Shown here piece after piece: positions 39,904 to 53,838 of a DNA stretch of 64,000 nucleotides. This DNA comes from Nonomuraea ceibae (GTDB taxonomy: Bacteria; Actinomycetota; Actinomycetes; Streptosporangiales; Streptosporangiaceae): the NCBI RefSeq assembly GCF_019396325.1, contig NZ_JAHKRO010000001.1:62001-126000 (forward strand), written 5' to 3'. The translations under genes and the position numbers were made by a program. The notes under the pieces are model-generated. The model searched no databases, was not told the origin of the DNA, and was given only the letters and a program-made list of their open reading frames with translations. Position 1 is the stretch's first letter. Each line of letters opens with the position of its first letter.

Positions 39904-40743
39904 TCAGGTGTTGCCCGAGTCCTCGGGGATGGGGGTGTTCTCGTCGCGGGTGTACTTCAGCAGGGCGGCCTCGGTGATGACCTCGTCGGCGGGCGGGGCG
40001 GTGACGGCGAGGCGGAACCCCCAGCCGGTGTAGCGCGTGTCGCTCCGCTTGACCAGGGGGTTCTTGCCCGTCCCGGCGGTGTCGTTGGTGACCAGGCGCT
40101 TGAGCAGCCCGTCGCGGCCCGTCCAGAGCTGCCAGGAGACCTTGCCCTTGCTCCGGGCGGTGATGGCCTTGCCGGACGACCAGTTGACCAGCGTGCCCTT
40201 GGTGTTCCGGAGCAGCTCCGCGTAGCTCATCGTGCCGCGGTAGAGGCGCCCGCCGGGGACGGCCTTGCTCGTCGAGCACTTCAGCAGGGCCTTCACCAGG
40301 GCCGGATCGTACACGTCGATGGGCTGGAGGCTGGCGTCCCCGGCCAGGTCGCGGCCGAAGCGGCCCCGGTGGCGGTCGGGGTAGATGATCCAGTTCTTGC
40401 CGGACGGGACCGGGCCGGACACGTGGCTGCGGCTGACGTACACGTCCTTGCGGACGCGGATCACCCGGTGGGACCTGGACTCGCCGAGGTCGCGCCAGGA
40501 CAGGTCGGCGGCCACCGGGCCCGACGGGGAGAGCTGGACGCGGCCGGTGATCCGGGTCCCGGCAGGTTTGGCCTTCGTGCCGAAGGAGTAACGGGTGGTC
40601 TCGGTGACGCGGACGCCGTGCTCGTGCCGGAGCTGCCGCTTGAGCGCGCTCGCCGGGTCGGGGGCGGCGCCGGCGGCCTGGGCGGGGGCGACGGGGACGA
40701 AGGCGATCAGGAGGGCGGCGGCGAGGGTGACCCGTCGTCTCAT
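39904..40743 (-). CDS. exported protein of unknown function
   Basis: 279 residues. Signal peptide MRRRVTLAAALLIAFVPVAPAQA, then a beta-rich domain with no recognised family (RYSFGTKAKPAGTRITGRVQL, VYVSRSHVSGPVPSGKNW, TGWGFRLAV). The layout suggests an LprG/LppX-like single-domain barrel, unconfirmed. The preceding antisense frame is a shadow. Nineteen bases separate it from the next gene on the strand. Confidence 0.7.
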   Translation of the reverse strand: MRRRVTLAAALLIAFVPVAPAQAAGAAPDPASALKRQLRHEHGVRVTETTRYSFGTKAKPAGTRITGRVQLSPSGPVAADLSWRDLGESRSHRVIRVRKDVYVSRSHVSGPVPSGKNWIIYPDRHRGRFGRDLAGDASLQPIDVYDPALVKALLKCSTSKAVPGGRLYRGTMSYAELLRNTKGTLVNWSSGKAITARSKGKVSWQLWTGRDGLLKRLVTNDTAGTGKNPLVKRSDTRYTGWGFRLAVTAPPADEVITEAALLKYTRDENTPIPEDSGNT

Positions 40744-40914
40744 GGAATCGGTCCTTGCTCGGGGGCGCTGTGAAGGCGGTCCCCAAGGGTATCGCGCGGC
40801 TTTCCGCCTGTCCCGTCCGAAAAGCGCGTCCGCAAAGGGCGCGTCCGGTGATAGCGGGTTCGTCCTGCGGTTTAGGGGTGGGGTGGCGGACGGGCGGCGG
40901 TCATCGTGGGTGTC

Positions 40915-42264
40915 ATGAGGCATGCCGTCGTCATCGGAGCCAGCGTCTCCGGCCTGCTGGCCGCCGCCGCGCTGAGCAGGATCGCCGAGCGGGTCACCGT
41001 GCTCGACAGGGACCGGCTGCCCGGGGAGGACGTGCACCGGCGCGGCACGGCGCAGAGCCGGCACGCGCACGGCCTGCTGGCGCGCGGGCTGGAGGTGATG
41101 GAGCTGCTGCTTCCCGGCCTGACGGTGGAGCTGATGGAGCGGGGGGCGTTCGGCGGGGACCTGCAAGCGGACTGCCGGTGGATCAACGAGGGGCGGCGGC
41201 TGGCTCCGGCGCCGGGCCGCATGCCGGGGCTGCTGGTGAGCCGGCTGCTGCTGGAGGGGCAGATCCGGCGGCGGGTGAGCGCGCTGCCGGGGGTGGAGGT
41301 GGCCGGGGAGAGCCAGGTGGCCGACCTGACGCACAGCGGCGACTGGGTGACGGGGGTGCGGCTCGTCTCGGGGGAGACGGTCAGCGCGGGCCTGGTGGTG
41401 GACGCGTCGGGGCGGGGCTCGCGGATGCCGGCGTGGCTGGGGCAGCTCGGGTTCCCGGCGCCCGCCGAGGAGCGGGTGGAGATCGACCTGACGTACACGA
41501 CGCGGGTGTTCCGCCGCAGGCCCGACGACCTGGCCGGGGACCCGGTGGTGATCATGGCGGCGACCAGGGCGGTGCCGCGCGCCGGGGTGGCGCTGGCGAT
41601 GGAGGGCGACCGGTGGATCGTCACCATCGGCGGCTACGGCGACGCGCCGCCCGCCGATCTGGACAGCTTCGTCGCGTACGCGAGGTCGCTGCCCGCGCCC
41701 GACATCCACGAGCTGGTCTCCCGGGCGGAGCCGCTGGACGAGGGGACCCACCACCGGACCCCGGCCAGCGTGCGGCGGCGGTACGAGCGGCTGCCCCGCT
41801 TCCCGCGCGGGCTGGCGGTCGTGGGTGACGCGGTGTGCGCGTTCAACCCGATCTACGGCCAGGGCATGAGCGTGGCCGCCGTGGAGGCGCTGCGGCTGGG
41901 CGAGTGGGCCAGGCGCGACCGGCCCGCCCGCGAGCTGTTCCGGTCGATCGCCCGGGTCGTCGACGCGCCGTGGGACATCGTGGCCGCCAACGATCTGCGC
42001 CTGCCCGGGGTGCGCGGCCGGCGCACCGCGAAGATCAAGATGGTGAACGCCTATCTGGAGCGCTTCCACCGCGCCGCCGAGCACGACACCGAGCTCGGCC
42101 GTCGCTTCCTGCGGGTGGCCAACCTCCTCGATCCGCCGTCGGCGCTCCTGCGTCCGGCGTGCCTTTTCCGCGTGTTACGCGGGGGCTCGGACGTGGTGCG
42201 CGGCGATACTGGAGACGCGGTGCCGGCGGGGGAGCCGAGCTATCCGGCGCGGCACCAAAATTAA
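40915..42264 (+). CDS. FAD-dependent oxidoreductase (geranylgeranyl reductase/halogenase-like)
   Basis: 449 residues. Rossmann FAD motif VVIGASVSGLLAAAAL at the start, GDxV-type GRGSRMPAW, and LAVVGDAVCAFNPIYGQGMSVAA, the second FAD motif of the PHBH-like group, which includes hydroxylases, halogenases and reductases. GTG 40906 and ATG 40915 are both possible. A 50-nt gap with a Fur-like site precedes the next gene. Substrate unknown. Confidence 0.82.
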   Translation: MRHAVVIGASVSGLLAAAALSRIAERVTVLDRDRLPGEDVHRRGTAQSRHAHGLLARGLEVMELLLPGLTVELMERGAFGGDLQADCRWINEGRRLAPAPGRMPGLLVSRLLLEGQIRRRVSALPGVEVAGESQVADLTHSGDWVTGVRLVSGETVSAGLVVDASGRGSRMPAWLGQLGFPAPAEERVEIDLTYTTRVFRRRPDDLAGDPVVIMAATRAVPRAGVALAMEGDRWIVTIGGYGDAPPADLDSFVAYARSLPAPDIHELVSRAEPLDEGTHHRTPASVRRRYERLPRFPRGLAVVGDAVCAFNPIYGQGMSVAAVEALRLGEWARRDRPARELFRSIARVVDAPWDIVAANDLRLPGVRGRRTAKIKMVNAYLERFHRAAEHDTELGRRFLRVANLLDPPSALLRPACLFRVLRGGSDVVRGDTGDAVPAGEPSYPARHQN

Positions 42265-42274
42265 ACGATTCGTT
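42264..42274. promoter_or_regulatory. candidate Fur operator upstream of fur-katG
   Basis: AACGATTCGTT is a perfect 11-bp palindrome (one central T) in an AT-rich patch between the FAD gene stop and the Fur-family gene, where a FurA/CatR autoregulatory site is expected. Confidence 0.45.
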
Positions 42275-42315
42275 ATCTTGTACCGTTCGCCTTTGCGTAG
42301 GTAAGTTTGGCGGCC

Positions 42316-42735
42316 ATGACCGCACCGACCATCGCCGAGGAGCTGCGCGGGGCCGGCCTGCGGGTGACCGCCGCCCGCGTCGCCATGCTCCAGACCGTCC
42401 GGGACGGTGACCACCTCGGCGTCGAGGCGATCGCGTCCGGGGTGCGTGACCGTGTGGGACACATCTCCCTGCAAGCCGTGTACGAGGCGCTGCACGCCCT
42501 CACCGCGGCCGGGCTCGTACGCCGGCTCGAGCCCGCTGGCAGCGCCGCCCGCTACGAGGGCCGCGTGGGCGACAACCACCACCACATCGTCTGCCGGTCG
42601 TGCGGCGCCGTCGCCGACGTCGACTGCGCGGTCGGCCACGCGCCGTGCCTGAGCGCGGCCGACGACCACGGCTTCGCGATCGACGAGGCCGAGGTCATCT
42701 ACTGGGGCCTGTGCCCCCGATGTTCCAGCTCCTGA
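42316..42735 (+). CDS. Fur-family peroxide regulator (CatR/FurA-type)
   Basis: 139 residues. Winged helix LRVTAARVAMLQTVRDGDHLGVEAI, metal site HHHIVCRSCG with a second CxxC (CPRC) at the end, the PerR/FurA pattern. It would repress katG until peroxide inactivates the metal site. ATG 42316 is preferred; TTG 42307 has a similar ribosome-binding region. katG starts 24 nt downstream. Confidence 0.9.
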   Translation: MTAPTIAEELRGAGLRVTAARVAMLQTVRDGDHLGVEAIASGVRDRVGHISLQAVYEALHALTAAGLVRRLEPAGSAARYEGRVGDNHHHIVCRSCGAVADVDCAVGHAPCLSAADDHGFAIDEAEVIYWGLCPRCSSS

Positions 42736-44991
<2,256 letters not shown>

Positions 44992-44999
44992 TCACGACG

Positions 45000-45030
45000 T
45001 CAGGGCCGGTCCGCGCCGGACCGGCCCTGA
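45000..45030. terminator. strong bidirectional terminator hairpin
   Basis: TCAGGGCCGGTCCG and CGGACCGGCCCTGA pair perfectly (14 bp) around CGC between the convergent katG and haloperoxidase genes. Confidence 0.85.
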
Positions 45031-45034
45031 TCCG

Positions 45035-46291
45035 TCACCGCCTCGGCCTGAAGTGGTGCTTCACCATGTAGGCGGTCACCTGCCTGCCGATCTTCGCGCC
45101 GGCCACGTCGGCCGCGCGGGTGTGGATGCCGCCCCAGATCCGGGCCTCGGTGACCTCGGCCAGCGCGTGCGAGAAGCCGCGGAAGTGCCTGGTCGTCCCG
45201 GCGTCGTGGCTGAACCCGCTGAACGGGATGTCGTCACGGCCGAAGAAGTGCGTCAGCGCCGACATGCCCGCCCCGCTGAAACACGTGTGCCCGGACGTGT
45301 AGTCCGGATGCGGCGGCGTGACCAGCAGCGGCGTCCAGCCGGGGTCGGCCGCCGTCTCCGGGTTGCCGTCGCCGTCGGCCTCCCGGATCGCGGTGACCGG
45401 CCGCCAGAACGCCCATCGCGCCTTCTCGTTGTAGCAGGCGATCGTCGCGTCGGCCTCGGCCATGCCGACCATCGCGAACATCCGCGCCGTCCGCAGCGTG
45501 CTCAGCCGCTGCGTCGTCGCGAGCTGCCGCTTGATCTCCCACTCGGCCAGGTGCCGGTCGTGCCACCAGATCGCGGCCTGCGTCTGGTCGGCCGTGCGCA
45601 GCGTGCTGTCCTTGCCGCCGACGGCCTTGACCTCGTTGAAGTCGCGCGCGTACTGCTCGCTGGTCAGCGCCGGCGGGCCCGAGGTGCGGAACATCGACGG
45701 GCGCGGGAGCATGAACGGCTTCAGCTCGCCCACCCAGGCGCCGTCCGACCCGAAGCCGGGCGGCGTCGGCCGCCACCGGCCCGGCTCCGTCCCCGTCGGC
45801 CACGTCTGATCCCCGAACGCCCCGTCGTCCCGCCGCGCCGCCACCATCGCCGCGGCCGCCCGCGCCCCGACCGCGATCCCGCGCCGCTTGGCCGCCCCGT
45901 CGGGGACCGCCGCCAGAGACTCGCCGTACTGCGCCTCCAGCCTCTCCCGCTGCTCCGGGAACAGCGCCCGCAGCACGCCGAACGCCGCCGACGCCACGGC
46001 CGCCTCCGTCGACGCGCTCCCGCCGGCCTTCGGCGCCACCAGATACGGCTCGTACGGGCTGCCGGCGATCGCGTTCACCGCGTCGTAGACGGCGCCGTGC
46101 ACCATGGCGAAGCTGCGCGCCTGCACCTGCGGCTGCTGCCTGGCCACCTCCCAGATCGCCGTCTCGGCGTTCCTGTCCCACACGATGACGGCGTTCTCCG
46201 GCGCTCGCGCCTCGGCCGCGCTCGCGCCGGGCGCCCCGGCCACGACGACGAACGCCACCACTGCCCCGACGGTCTTGCGTAATGCGGACAT
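45035..46291 (-). CDS. vanadium-dependent haloperoxidase/PAP2-like secreted protein
   Basis: 418 residues. Signal peptide (1-25), then the vanadate/phosphate site: KARWAFWRPVTAI, HPDYTSGHTCFSGAG and EARIWGGIHTRAAD, the three motifs shared by vanadium haloperoxidases and acid phosphatases. Secreted enzymes of this group halogenate organics with peroxide, or are inactive homologues. ATG 46291 was chosen because it gives the signal peptide. Convergent with katG, an interesting neighbour as both use peroxide. Confidence 0.85.
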   Translation of the reverse strand: MSALRKTVGAVVAFVVVAGAPGASAAEARAPENAVIVWDRNAETAIWEVARQQPQVQARSFAMVHGAVYDAVNAIAGSPYEPYLVAPKAGGSASTEAAVASAAFGVLRALFPEQRERLEAQYGESLAAVPDGAAKRRGIAVGARAAAAMVAARRDDGAFGDQTWPTGTEPGRWRPTPPGFGSDGAWVGELKPFMLPRPSMFRTSGPPALTSEQYARDFNEVKAVGGKDSTLRTADQTQAAIWWHDRHLAEWEIKRQLATTQRLSTLRTARMFAMVGMAEADATIACYNEKARWAFWRPVTAIREADGDGNPETAADPGWTPLLVTPPHPDYTSGHTCFSGAGMSALTHFFGRDDIPFSGFSHDAGTTRHFRGFSHALAEVTEARIWGGIHTRAADVAGAKIGRQVTAYMVKHHFRPRR

Positions 46292-46435
46292 GCAAGCAAC
46301 GTACCTCCCGGAAGATCGCCCAGATAGGGGGCGCCTTCGACCGAGGGTGGAGGGTTCGCCCACCGGGCTTGCTGGTGGGCGGGGGCGCTGGGCGCGGGAA
46401 GTCTCCGGGGCCGGTGCAACGACACGCTTGAAGCC

Positions 46436-47685
46436 ATGACTTCAACGGACGACGCGGTCGAGGCCGCGTCCTGGCGGGAACTGCTGGGCCCGCGCCATCT
46501 GGGTTCGGCGGTGGTGCTGGCGGGCGGCGTGCTCGTCGGCGCGATCAACATCTACCTGGCCTCCAGCCTGCTGCCCACGGCGGTGGCCGACATCGGGGGC
46601 GCCGGCTTCTACGCCTGGAACATGACGTTCTACCTCGTCGCCATGGTGATCGCGACGATGCTGGTCAGCCGGGTGCTGGCCCGGTGGGGGAACGTGGGCG
46701 CGTACCTGATGGGGTTCGGCGGGTTCGTGGCGGGGTCGCTGGCGTGCGCGGTGAGCCCGGCGATGCCGGTGCTGCTGGCTGGGCGGGGCGTGCAGGGGCC
46801 TGGCGGCTGGCGTTCGTGGCGATGGCGGTGATCGGGGCGGTGTGCGCTGGGATCGTGCCCCGGGTGGTGCCGCGCGGTGAGCGCGGGGGAGGGCGGACGC
46901 CGGTGCCGGTGGTGTCGCTGGTGCTGGTGACGGCCGCCACGGCGGCCGTGAGCCTGGCGGGGGTGCTGCCCGGGACGGCGGCGATGGCGGCCGGGGTCGC
47001 GGTGGCGCTGCTGCTGGTCGGCGGGTTCGTGGCGCATGAGCGGCGCAGCGGGAGGCGGGTGTTCCCCCGGACGACCTACACGGCGGGGTCGGCGCTGAAG
47101 TGGGTGTATCTGACGATCGGGCTGCTGACGTTCGGCGTGGCGGTCGAGACGTTCGTGCCGCTGTTCGCGCAGCGGCTGGGCGGGCTGCCTCCGGTGACGG
47201 CGGGGCTGCTGGGTGCGGCGGTCTCGCTCGGCTGGTCGCTGACGCAGCTCGGCAGCGCCTCGGCGGCAGGCGGGCGCGCGGTGCGGCGGCTGTGCGTGCT
47301 GGGGCCGTTGGTCCTGGCGCTGGGCTTCCTCGCGCAGGGCCTGCTGCTGAGGGACGCGGCGCCGGGCTGGCTGATGCTGGTGTGGGCTCCGGTGCTGGTC
47401 GTGGCCGGTTCGGGGATCGGGCTGGCGTATCCGCATCTGTCGGTGGCGGCGATGTCGAGCACGCCGGATCCGGCGGAGGGCCGTCAGGCGGCTGCCGCGA
47501 TCGCCACGGTGACGAGCCTGTCGATCGCGTTCGGCACGGCGGTGGCCGGGGTGTTGCTCAACGCCGGGGGCGCGTCGATGCTGACCTCTGCCCGGTACGT
47601 GCTGTTCGGGTTCGCGCTCGTCTGCGCGGTGGGCGCCGTCACGGCCCGCGCCGCGAACCGGCGGGCCGGTGCGGAGACCCGATAG
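46436..47685 (+). pseudogene. MFS transporter with internal deletion and frameshift
   Basis: The 5' part (46436 to about 46798) encodes the first segments (SAVVLAGGVLVGAINIYLASSLLP, WGNVGAYLMGF, LLAGRGVQG). Another frame then continues with AWRLAFVAMAVIGAVCAG to the stop at 47685. The expected joining region (about 50 residues, including motif C) is missing, and the two halves are in frames +1 and +3. ATG 46436 and all later segments are otherwise normal. It is not expected to make a working transporter. Confidence 0.8.
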
Positions 47686-47695
47686 CGTCGGGTGC

Positions 47696-48547
47696 ATGCG
47701 GCTTCATGTGGGTTGTGCGATGTGGACGCACGCGCCGTGGCAGGGTCGGTTCCTCCCCCATCCGCTCGCGCAGGGCGAGCGGCTGCGGGCGTACGCGACG
47801 TGGTGCAACGCGGTCGAGGGCAACACGACGTTCTACGCGACGCCGTCGAGGAGCACGGTGGAGACGTGGGCGGCCCAGACCGATCCGGGGTTCAGGTTCG
47901 TGGTGAAGCTGCCGAAGGCGATCACGCACATGCGCCGCCTGACGGGGGCGCAGGAGGAGTTGGGGGCGTTCCTGCACGCGATGGAGCCGCTGGGGCCCCG
48001 GGTGCACGCGCTGTGGGTGCAGGTGCCGGGGTCGTTCGGGCCGGGTGACCTGGGCGCGCTGGCCGCGTTCCTCCGCAGGCTGCCCGCGGGGCTGCGCCCG
48101 GCGGTGGAGGTGCGGCATCGGGCGTTCTTCGAGGACGAGCGGGCCGTGGGGCAGTTGGAGCGGGTGCTGGCGGGGGCGGGCGCGGAGTGGGTGCCGTTCG
48201 ACACCACGACGCTGTTCGGCAGCCCGCCGACCAGCGACGCCGAGCGTGACGCGTGGACGAAGAAGCCGCGGGTCCCGCGCCGGGCGCGGGCGCTGACGGA
48301 CCGGCCGATCGTCCGCTACCTGGGCAGGGACGACGTGGACCGGACGGTGGCGGGCTGGCAGGGCTGGGTCGGCACGGTGGCCGGGTGGCTGCGCGAGGGC
48401 CGTTCGCCGACGGTGTTCGTGCACACGCCGGACAACGCCGAGGCGCTGCCGCTCGCCCGGCGCTTCCACGACGAGGTACGGGCCCGGGTCCCCGGGCTGG
48501 AGCCGTTGCCCGAGCCGATGCCCGCCGAGCCGCCGACGCTGTTCTGA
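47696..48547 (+). CDS. DUF72 TIM-barrel-like protein
   Basis: 283 residues. Starts with LHVGCAMWTHAPWQGRFLP, then NAVEGNTTFYATPSRSTVETWA and FRFVVKLPKAITHMRRL, the conserved DUF72 blocks, and PAVEVRHRAFF. The family is a TIM-barrel of unknown activity, possibly a nuclease-like or repair-linked enzyme. ATG 47696 lies 10 nt after the decayed MFS gene. Confidence 0.88.
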   Translation: MRLHVGCAMWTHAPWQGRFLPHPLAQGERLRAYATWCNAVEGNTTFYATPSRSTVETWAAQTDPGFRFVVKLPKAITHMRRLTGAQEELGAFLHAMEPLGPRVHALWVQVPGSFGPGDLGALAAFLRRLPAGLRPAVEVRHRAFFEDERAVGQLERVLAGAGAEWVPFDTTTLFGSPPTSDAERDAWTKKPRVPRRARALTDRPIVRYLGRDDVDRTVAGWQGWVGTVAGWLREGRSPTVFVHTPDNAEALPLARRFHDEVRARVPGLEPLPEPMPAEPPTLF

Positions 48548-48614
48548 GCTCGGGATTTCGGCCGCCCGGAACGTGGCATGTACCGGGGGAGGGGCTCGGG
48601 AAGCGAGGAGAGGC

Positions 48615-51228
<2,614 letters not shown>

Positions 51229-51291
51229 TCAACGTAACCCGGCGAAGAAAGTCATGCAAGATCGGCCGAATTAGTGGCGGCCGTTTATGGC

Positions 51292-52305
51292 TCAGTCGAG
51301 GCCGAGTTCGCGGCGGGCGCGGGCGTAGCGGCGGCCGGGGGTGAGCGAGCCGGCCGACCAGGGCAGGATCTCCGGGACGCGGCGGCCGGCGTTCATGAGC
51401 AGGCTCTGGGCGCGCGCGTGGTGGCCGCCGTAGTAGAAGGCGGCGCCGAACAGGTGCATCGCCTCCACGGACCGGGGGTGCGGCCGGGGCCTGGCGTGCC
51501 AGGTGTCGACGGCGTCGATCAGCTCCTCGGCCACGTACGGGTCGCGGAAGTGCGCTTCGAGCACCTCCTGGGCGTCGCGGCCCGAGGCGGCGATCTCGCT
51601 CCAGGCGACCTCGAAGTGGGCCAGCGGCAGCATCGCGGTGACGAGGTCGCCGGGGCCTGCGGTGGCCGCGGCGGTGCGGGCGAAGGCCAGCACCTCCTCG
51701 TCGGAGCCGTGCCACTTGCCGCACAGCGCCTGAGCGCGGGTGTAGTGCCCGGCGAACAGGCGGGGCGCGCGGCTGGCCAGCTCCTCCCACAGGCGGTCCA
51801 GCTCGTCCCGGTCGCCCAGGCCCATGGCCTGCCACTGCAGGACGTCCCACGGCACCGGGTCGGCGGGGTCCGCCTCGGCGGCCCGGCGCAGCGGCTCGGC
51901 TGCGGTGGCGAGCTGCTCGTGGAAGCGGCCGGTGAGGTCGTCGCGCAGCTCCCAGGCGTGCTGCACCCGGGCCGCGCCCAGCCACAGCAGCGCGTCGGGG
52001 TCGTCGCCGGCCAGCCGCTCCAGCGCGTCGAGGTGCGCCTCGGCGGCCGTGGCGAGCTCGGTGACGCGCAGGGCACGCAGCTCGTGGTCGTCGCGGGCCT
52101 GCCTGATCAGGTCCAGGCCGCGCTCCAGCCGCCCGGCGCGGACGCGGCGCAGGGCCACGTCCAGCGCGGGGTCGTGCCACGCCCTGCCCACCTGCATGCG
52201 GGAGGTCTTCTCCAGGACGAACGCGGCGGCGCGAAACACCTTGACCGGGATCACGGCTGATGAATATCGCGAAGTGTCGTGCCGGCGCAATGAGAAATAC
52301 GCCAT
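51292..52305 (-). CDS. helical TPR-like protein (DUF4034-like)
   Basis: 337 residues, mostly paired helices with regular Ala/Leu spacing (ALRRVRAGRLERGLDLIRQARDDHELRALRVTELATA, LLWLGAARVQHAWEL, GGHHARAQSLLMNAGRRV), similar to DUF4034-type TPR-like proteins. The start is unclear: ATG 52305 has no ribosome-binding site, and GTG 52254 is another option. No functional neighbour. Role unknown. Confidence 0.65.
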   Translation of the reverse strand: MAYFSLRRHDTSRYSSAVIPVKVFRAAAFVLEKTSRMQVGRAWHDPALDVALRRVRAGRLERGLDLIRQARDDHELRALRVTELATAAEAHLDALERLAGDDPDALLWLGAARVQHAWELRDDLTGRFHEQLATAAEPLRRAAEADPADPVPWDVLQWQAMGLGDRDELDRLWEELASRAPRLFAGHYTRAQALCGKWHGSDEEVLAFARTAAATAGPGDLVTAMLPLAHFEVAWSEIAASGRDAQEVLEAHFRDPYVAEELIDAVDTWHARPRPHPRSVEAMHLFGAAFYYGGHHARAQSLLMNAGRRVPEILPWSAGSLTPGRRYARARRELGLD

Positions 52306-52399
52306 GTCGGATCATTGAGCTTATTAAGCTGCGATTATATGGCACGACAATTGCTCTGGCCATTTTCAGCTTATCTCGGTGAGGCCCGGAGGTATCCCG

Positions 52400-52745
52400 A
52401 TGTGCGGTGAACCGCTGATGCCGGCTCCGGTGGCCGCCGCACTCGCCGAGTACCGGAGGCTGCGCGACAGGCACGGGCCGTGCTGGGGCGAGGAGCCGCT
52501 GGCGTACGTGACCCAGGCCCGGGCCACGGTCTTCCTCGACCGGCGCCACGACTACTGGGGCCCGGCGCTGCGCCAGCTCGCCGAGCGCTTCCCGGGGGAG
52601 GACCCGGCGCACCGGCTCGGCGAGGTGGACGGGTACGGCGGCGATCTGCGCGTGCACCTCAACTGGATGGGCGAGGAGCCGGCCGAGCGACCACCTCGAC
52701 CTGTACGAACGCGCCAGGGAGGTGTATCGGAGCCGGCTCCCCTGA
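52400..52745 (+). pseudogene. possible frameshifted unknown gene
   Basis: From ATG 52400 a frame reads MCGEPLMPAPVAAALAEYRRLRDRHG and YVTQARATVFLDRRHDYWG, with regular amphipathic helices, then at about 52685 the next frame gives DHLDLYERAREVYRSRLP before a stop at 52743. The two halves look like one small protein broken by a single-base shift, but no family was recognised and a sequencing or reading error is possible. Confidence 0.4.
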
Positions 52746-52796
52746 ACTGTGCATTTTTGCCTGGAACGCTTACGCAGATCATGTCGATGATCGGGC

Positions 52797-53765
52797 ATGG
52801 ACGGTGTTCTGCTCGGCAACAGCCCGCTGTTCGCCAGCTCGGATCTCGACGAGGTGCGGGAGCAGGTCGGACGGGTGTTCTGCCCGCACCGGCTGGACGT
52901 GACCGGCGACGCCGGGCTGCTGGCCGCCCGCTTCAACTCCGCGCAGCTCGGCTCCGTGCGCGTCAGCTACCTCGACTACGGCGCCGAGGTGCGCATCGAG
53001 CCGGGCGAGCTGGAGTCGTTCTACCTGGTGCAGATCCCGATCGCCGGGCGCAGCCTGATCCGGTGCGGCGGCCAGGAGATCGTCTCGACGCCGGGGCTGG
53101 CCTCGCTGCCGTCGCCGACCGAGCGCCTGGACATGCGCTGGGGCGCGGGCTGCCCGCAGCTCATCGTCAAGTTCGACCGGCAGGCCGTGGAAGGCGCGGT
53201 CGAGCAGTTGCTCGGCGAGCCGGTCGCCGAGCCGGTGGTGTTCGACCTGGGCGTGGACCTGACCGGCGCGTGGGGGCAGGGCTGGCGGGCGATGGCCGGG
53301 CTGCTCGTCGGCGCCGCCGAGACCGGAGGCGCGCAGCCGCTGGCCGCCGCCCATCTGGAGAACGCCCTGCTGTTCAGCCTCGTCACCACGCAGCCGTCCA
53401 ACTACCTGGGCCGGCTGATCGCGCCCCGGCCCGCGGCGGTGCCCAAGGTGGTGCGCCGGGCGATGGCGTTCATCGACGAGCACGCCCACCTGCCGATCAC
53501 CACCGGCGACGTGGCGCGGGCCGTGGCCGTGAGCGTCCGCTCGCTCCAGGAGGGCTTCCGCGCCCACCTCGGGATCACCCCGATGGCGCACCTGCGCGAC
53601 GTGCGGATGGCCCGGGTGCACGCCGAGCTGCTGGCGGGCGACCCGGCCCGGTGCACGGTGACCACGGTCGCCGCCCGGTGGGGTTTCCTCCACCAGGGCC
53701 GTTTCGCCGCCGCCTACCGCGACAGGTACGGCCGCGCGCCCTCGGCCACGCTGCGGCTGAGCTGA
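52797..53765 (+). CDS. AraC-family regulator (StyA/B-linked)
   Basis: 322 residues. N-terminal cupin-like ligand domain (YLDYGAEVRIEPGELESFYLVQIPIAG, GAGCPQLIVKFD) and C-terminal double helix-turn-helix (RAMAFIDEHAHLPITTGDVARAVAVSVRSLQEGFRAHLGITPMAHLRDVR). It is 73 nt upstream of the styrene-monooxygenase-type genes in the same direction and is the likely activator. ATG 52797 is the start. Confidence 0.85.
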   Translation: MDGVLLGNSPLFASSDLDEVREQVGRVFCPHRLDVTGDAGLLAARFNSAQLGSVRVSYLDYGAEVRIEPGELESFYLVQIPIAGRSLIRCGGQEIVSTPGLASLPSPTERLDMRWGAGCPQLIVKFDRQAVEGAVEQLLGEPVAEPVVFDLGVDLTGAWGQGWRAMAGLLVGAAETGGAQPLAAAHLENALLFSLVTTQPSNYLGRLIAPRPAAVPKVVRRAMAFIDEHAHLPITTGDVARAVAVSVRSLQEGFRAHLGITPMAHLRDVRMARVHAELLAGDPARCTVTTVAARWGFLHQGRFAAAYRDRYGRAPSATLRLS

Positions 53766-53838
53766 CTTCGCGTCCAGCGGACGGGATCCGCGCTCAGCGG
53801 ATGGCTCGGCCGGGGGGCCGGAAAATACCGTTCCCGGT

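Noticed and set aside
39904..42084. long minus-strand frame extending through the FAD oxidoreductase region
   Set aside because: Only the last 279 residues form a protein with a signal peptide. The rest is a shadow of 40915-42264.
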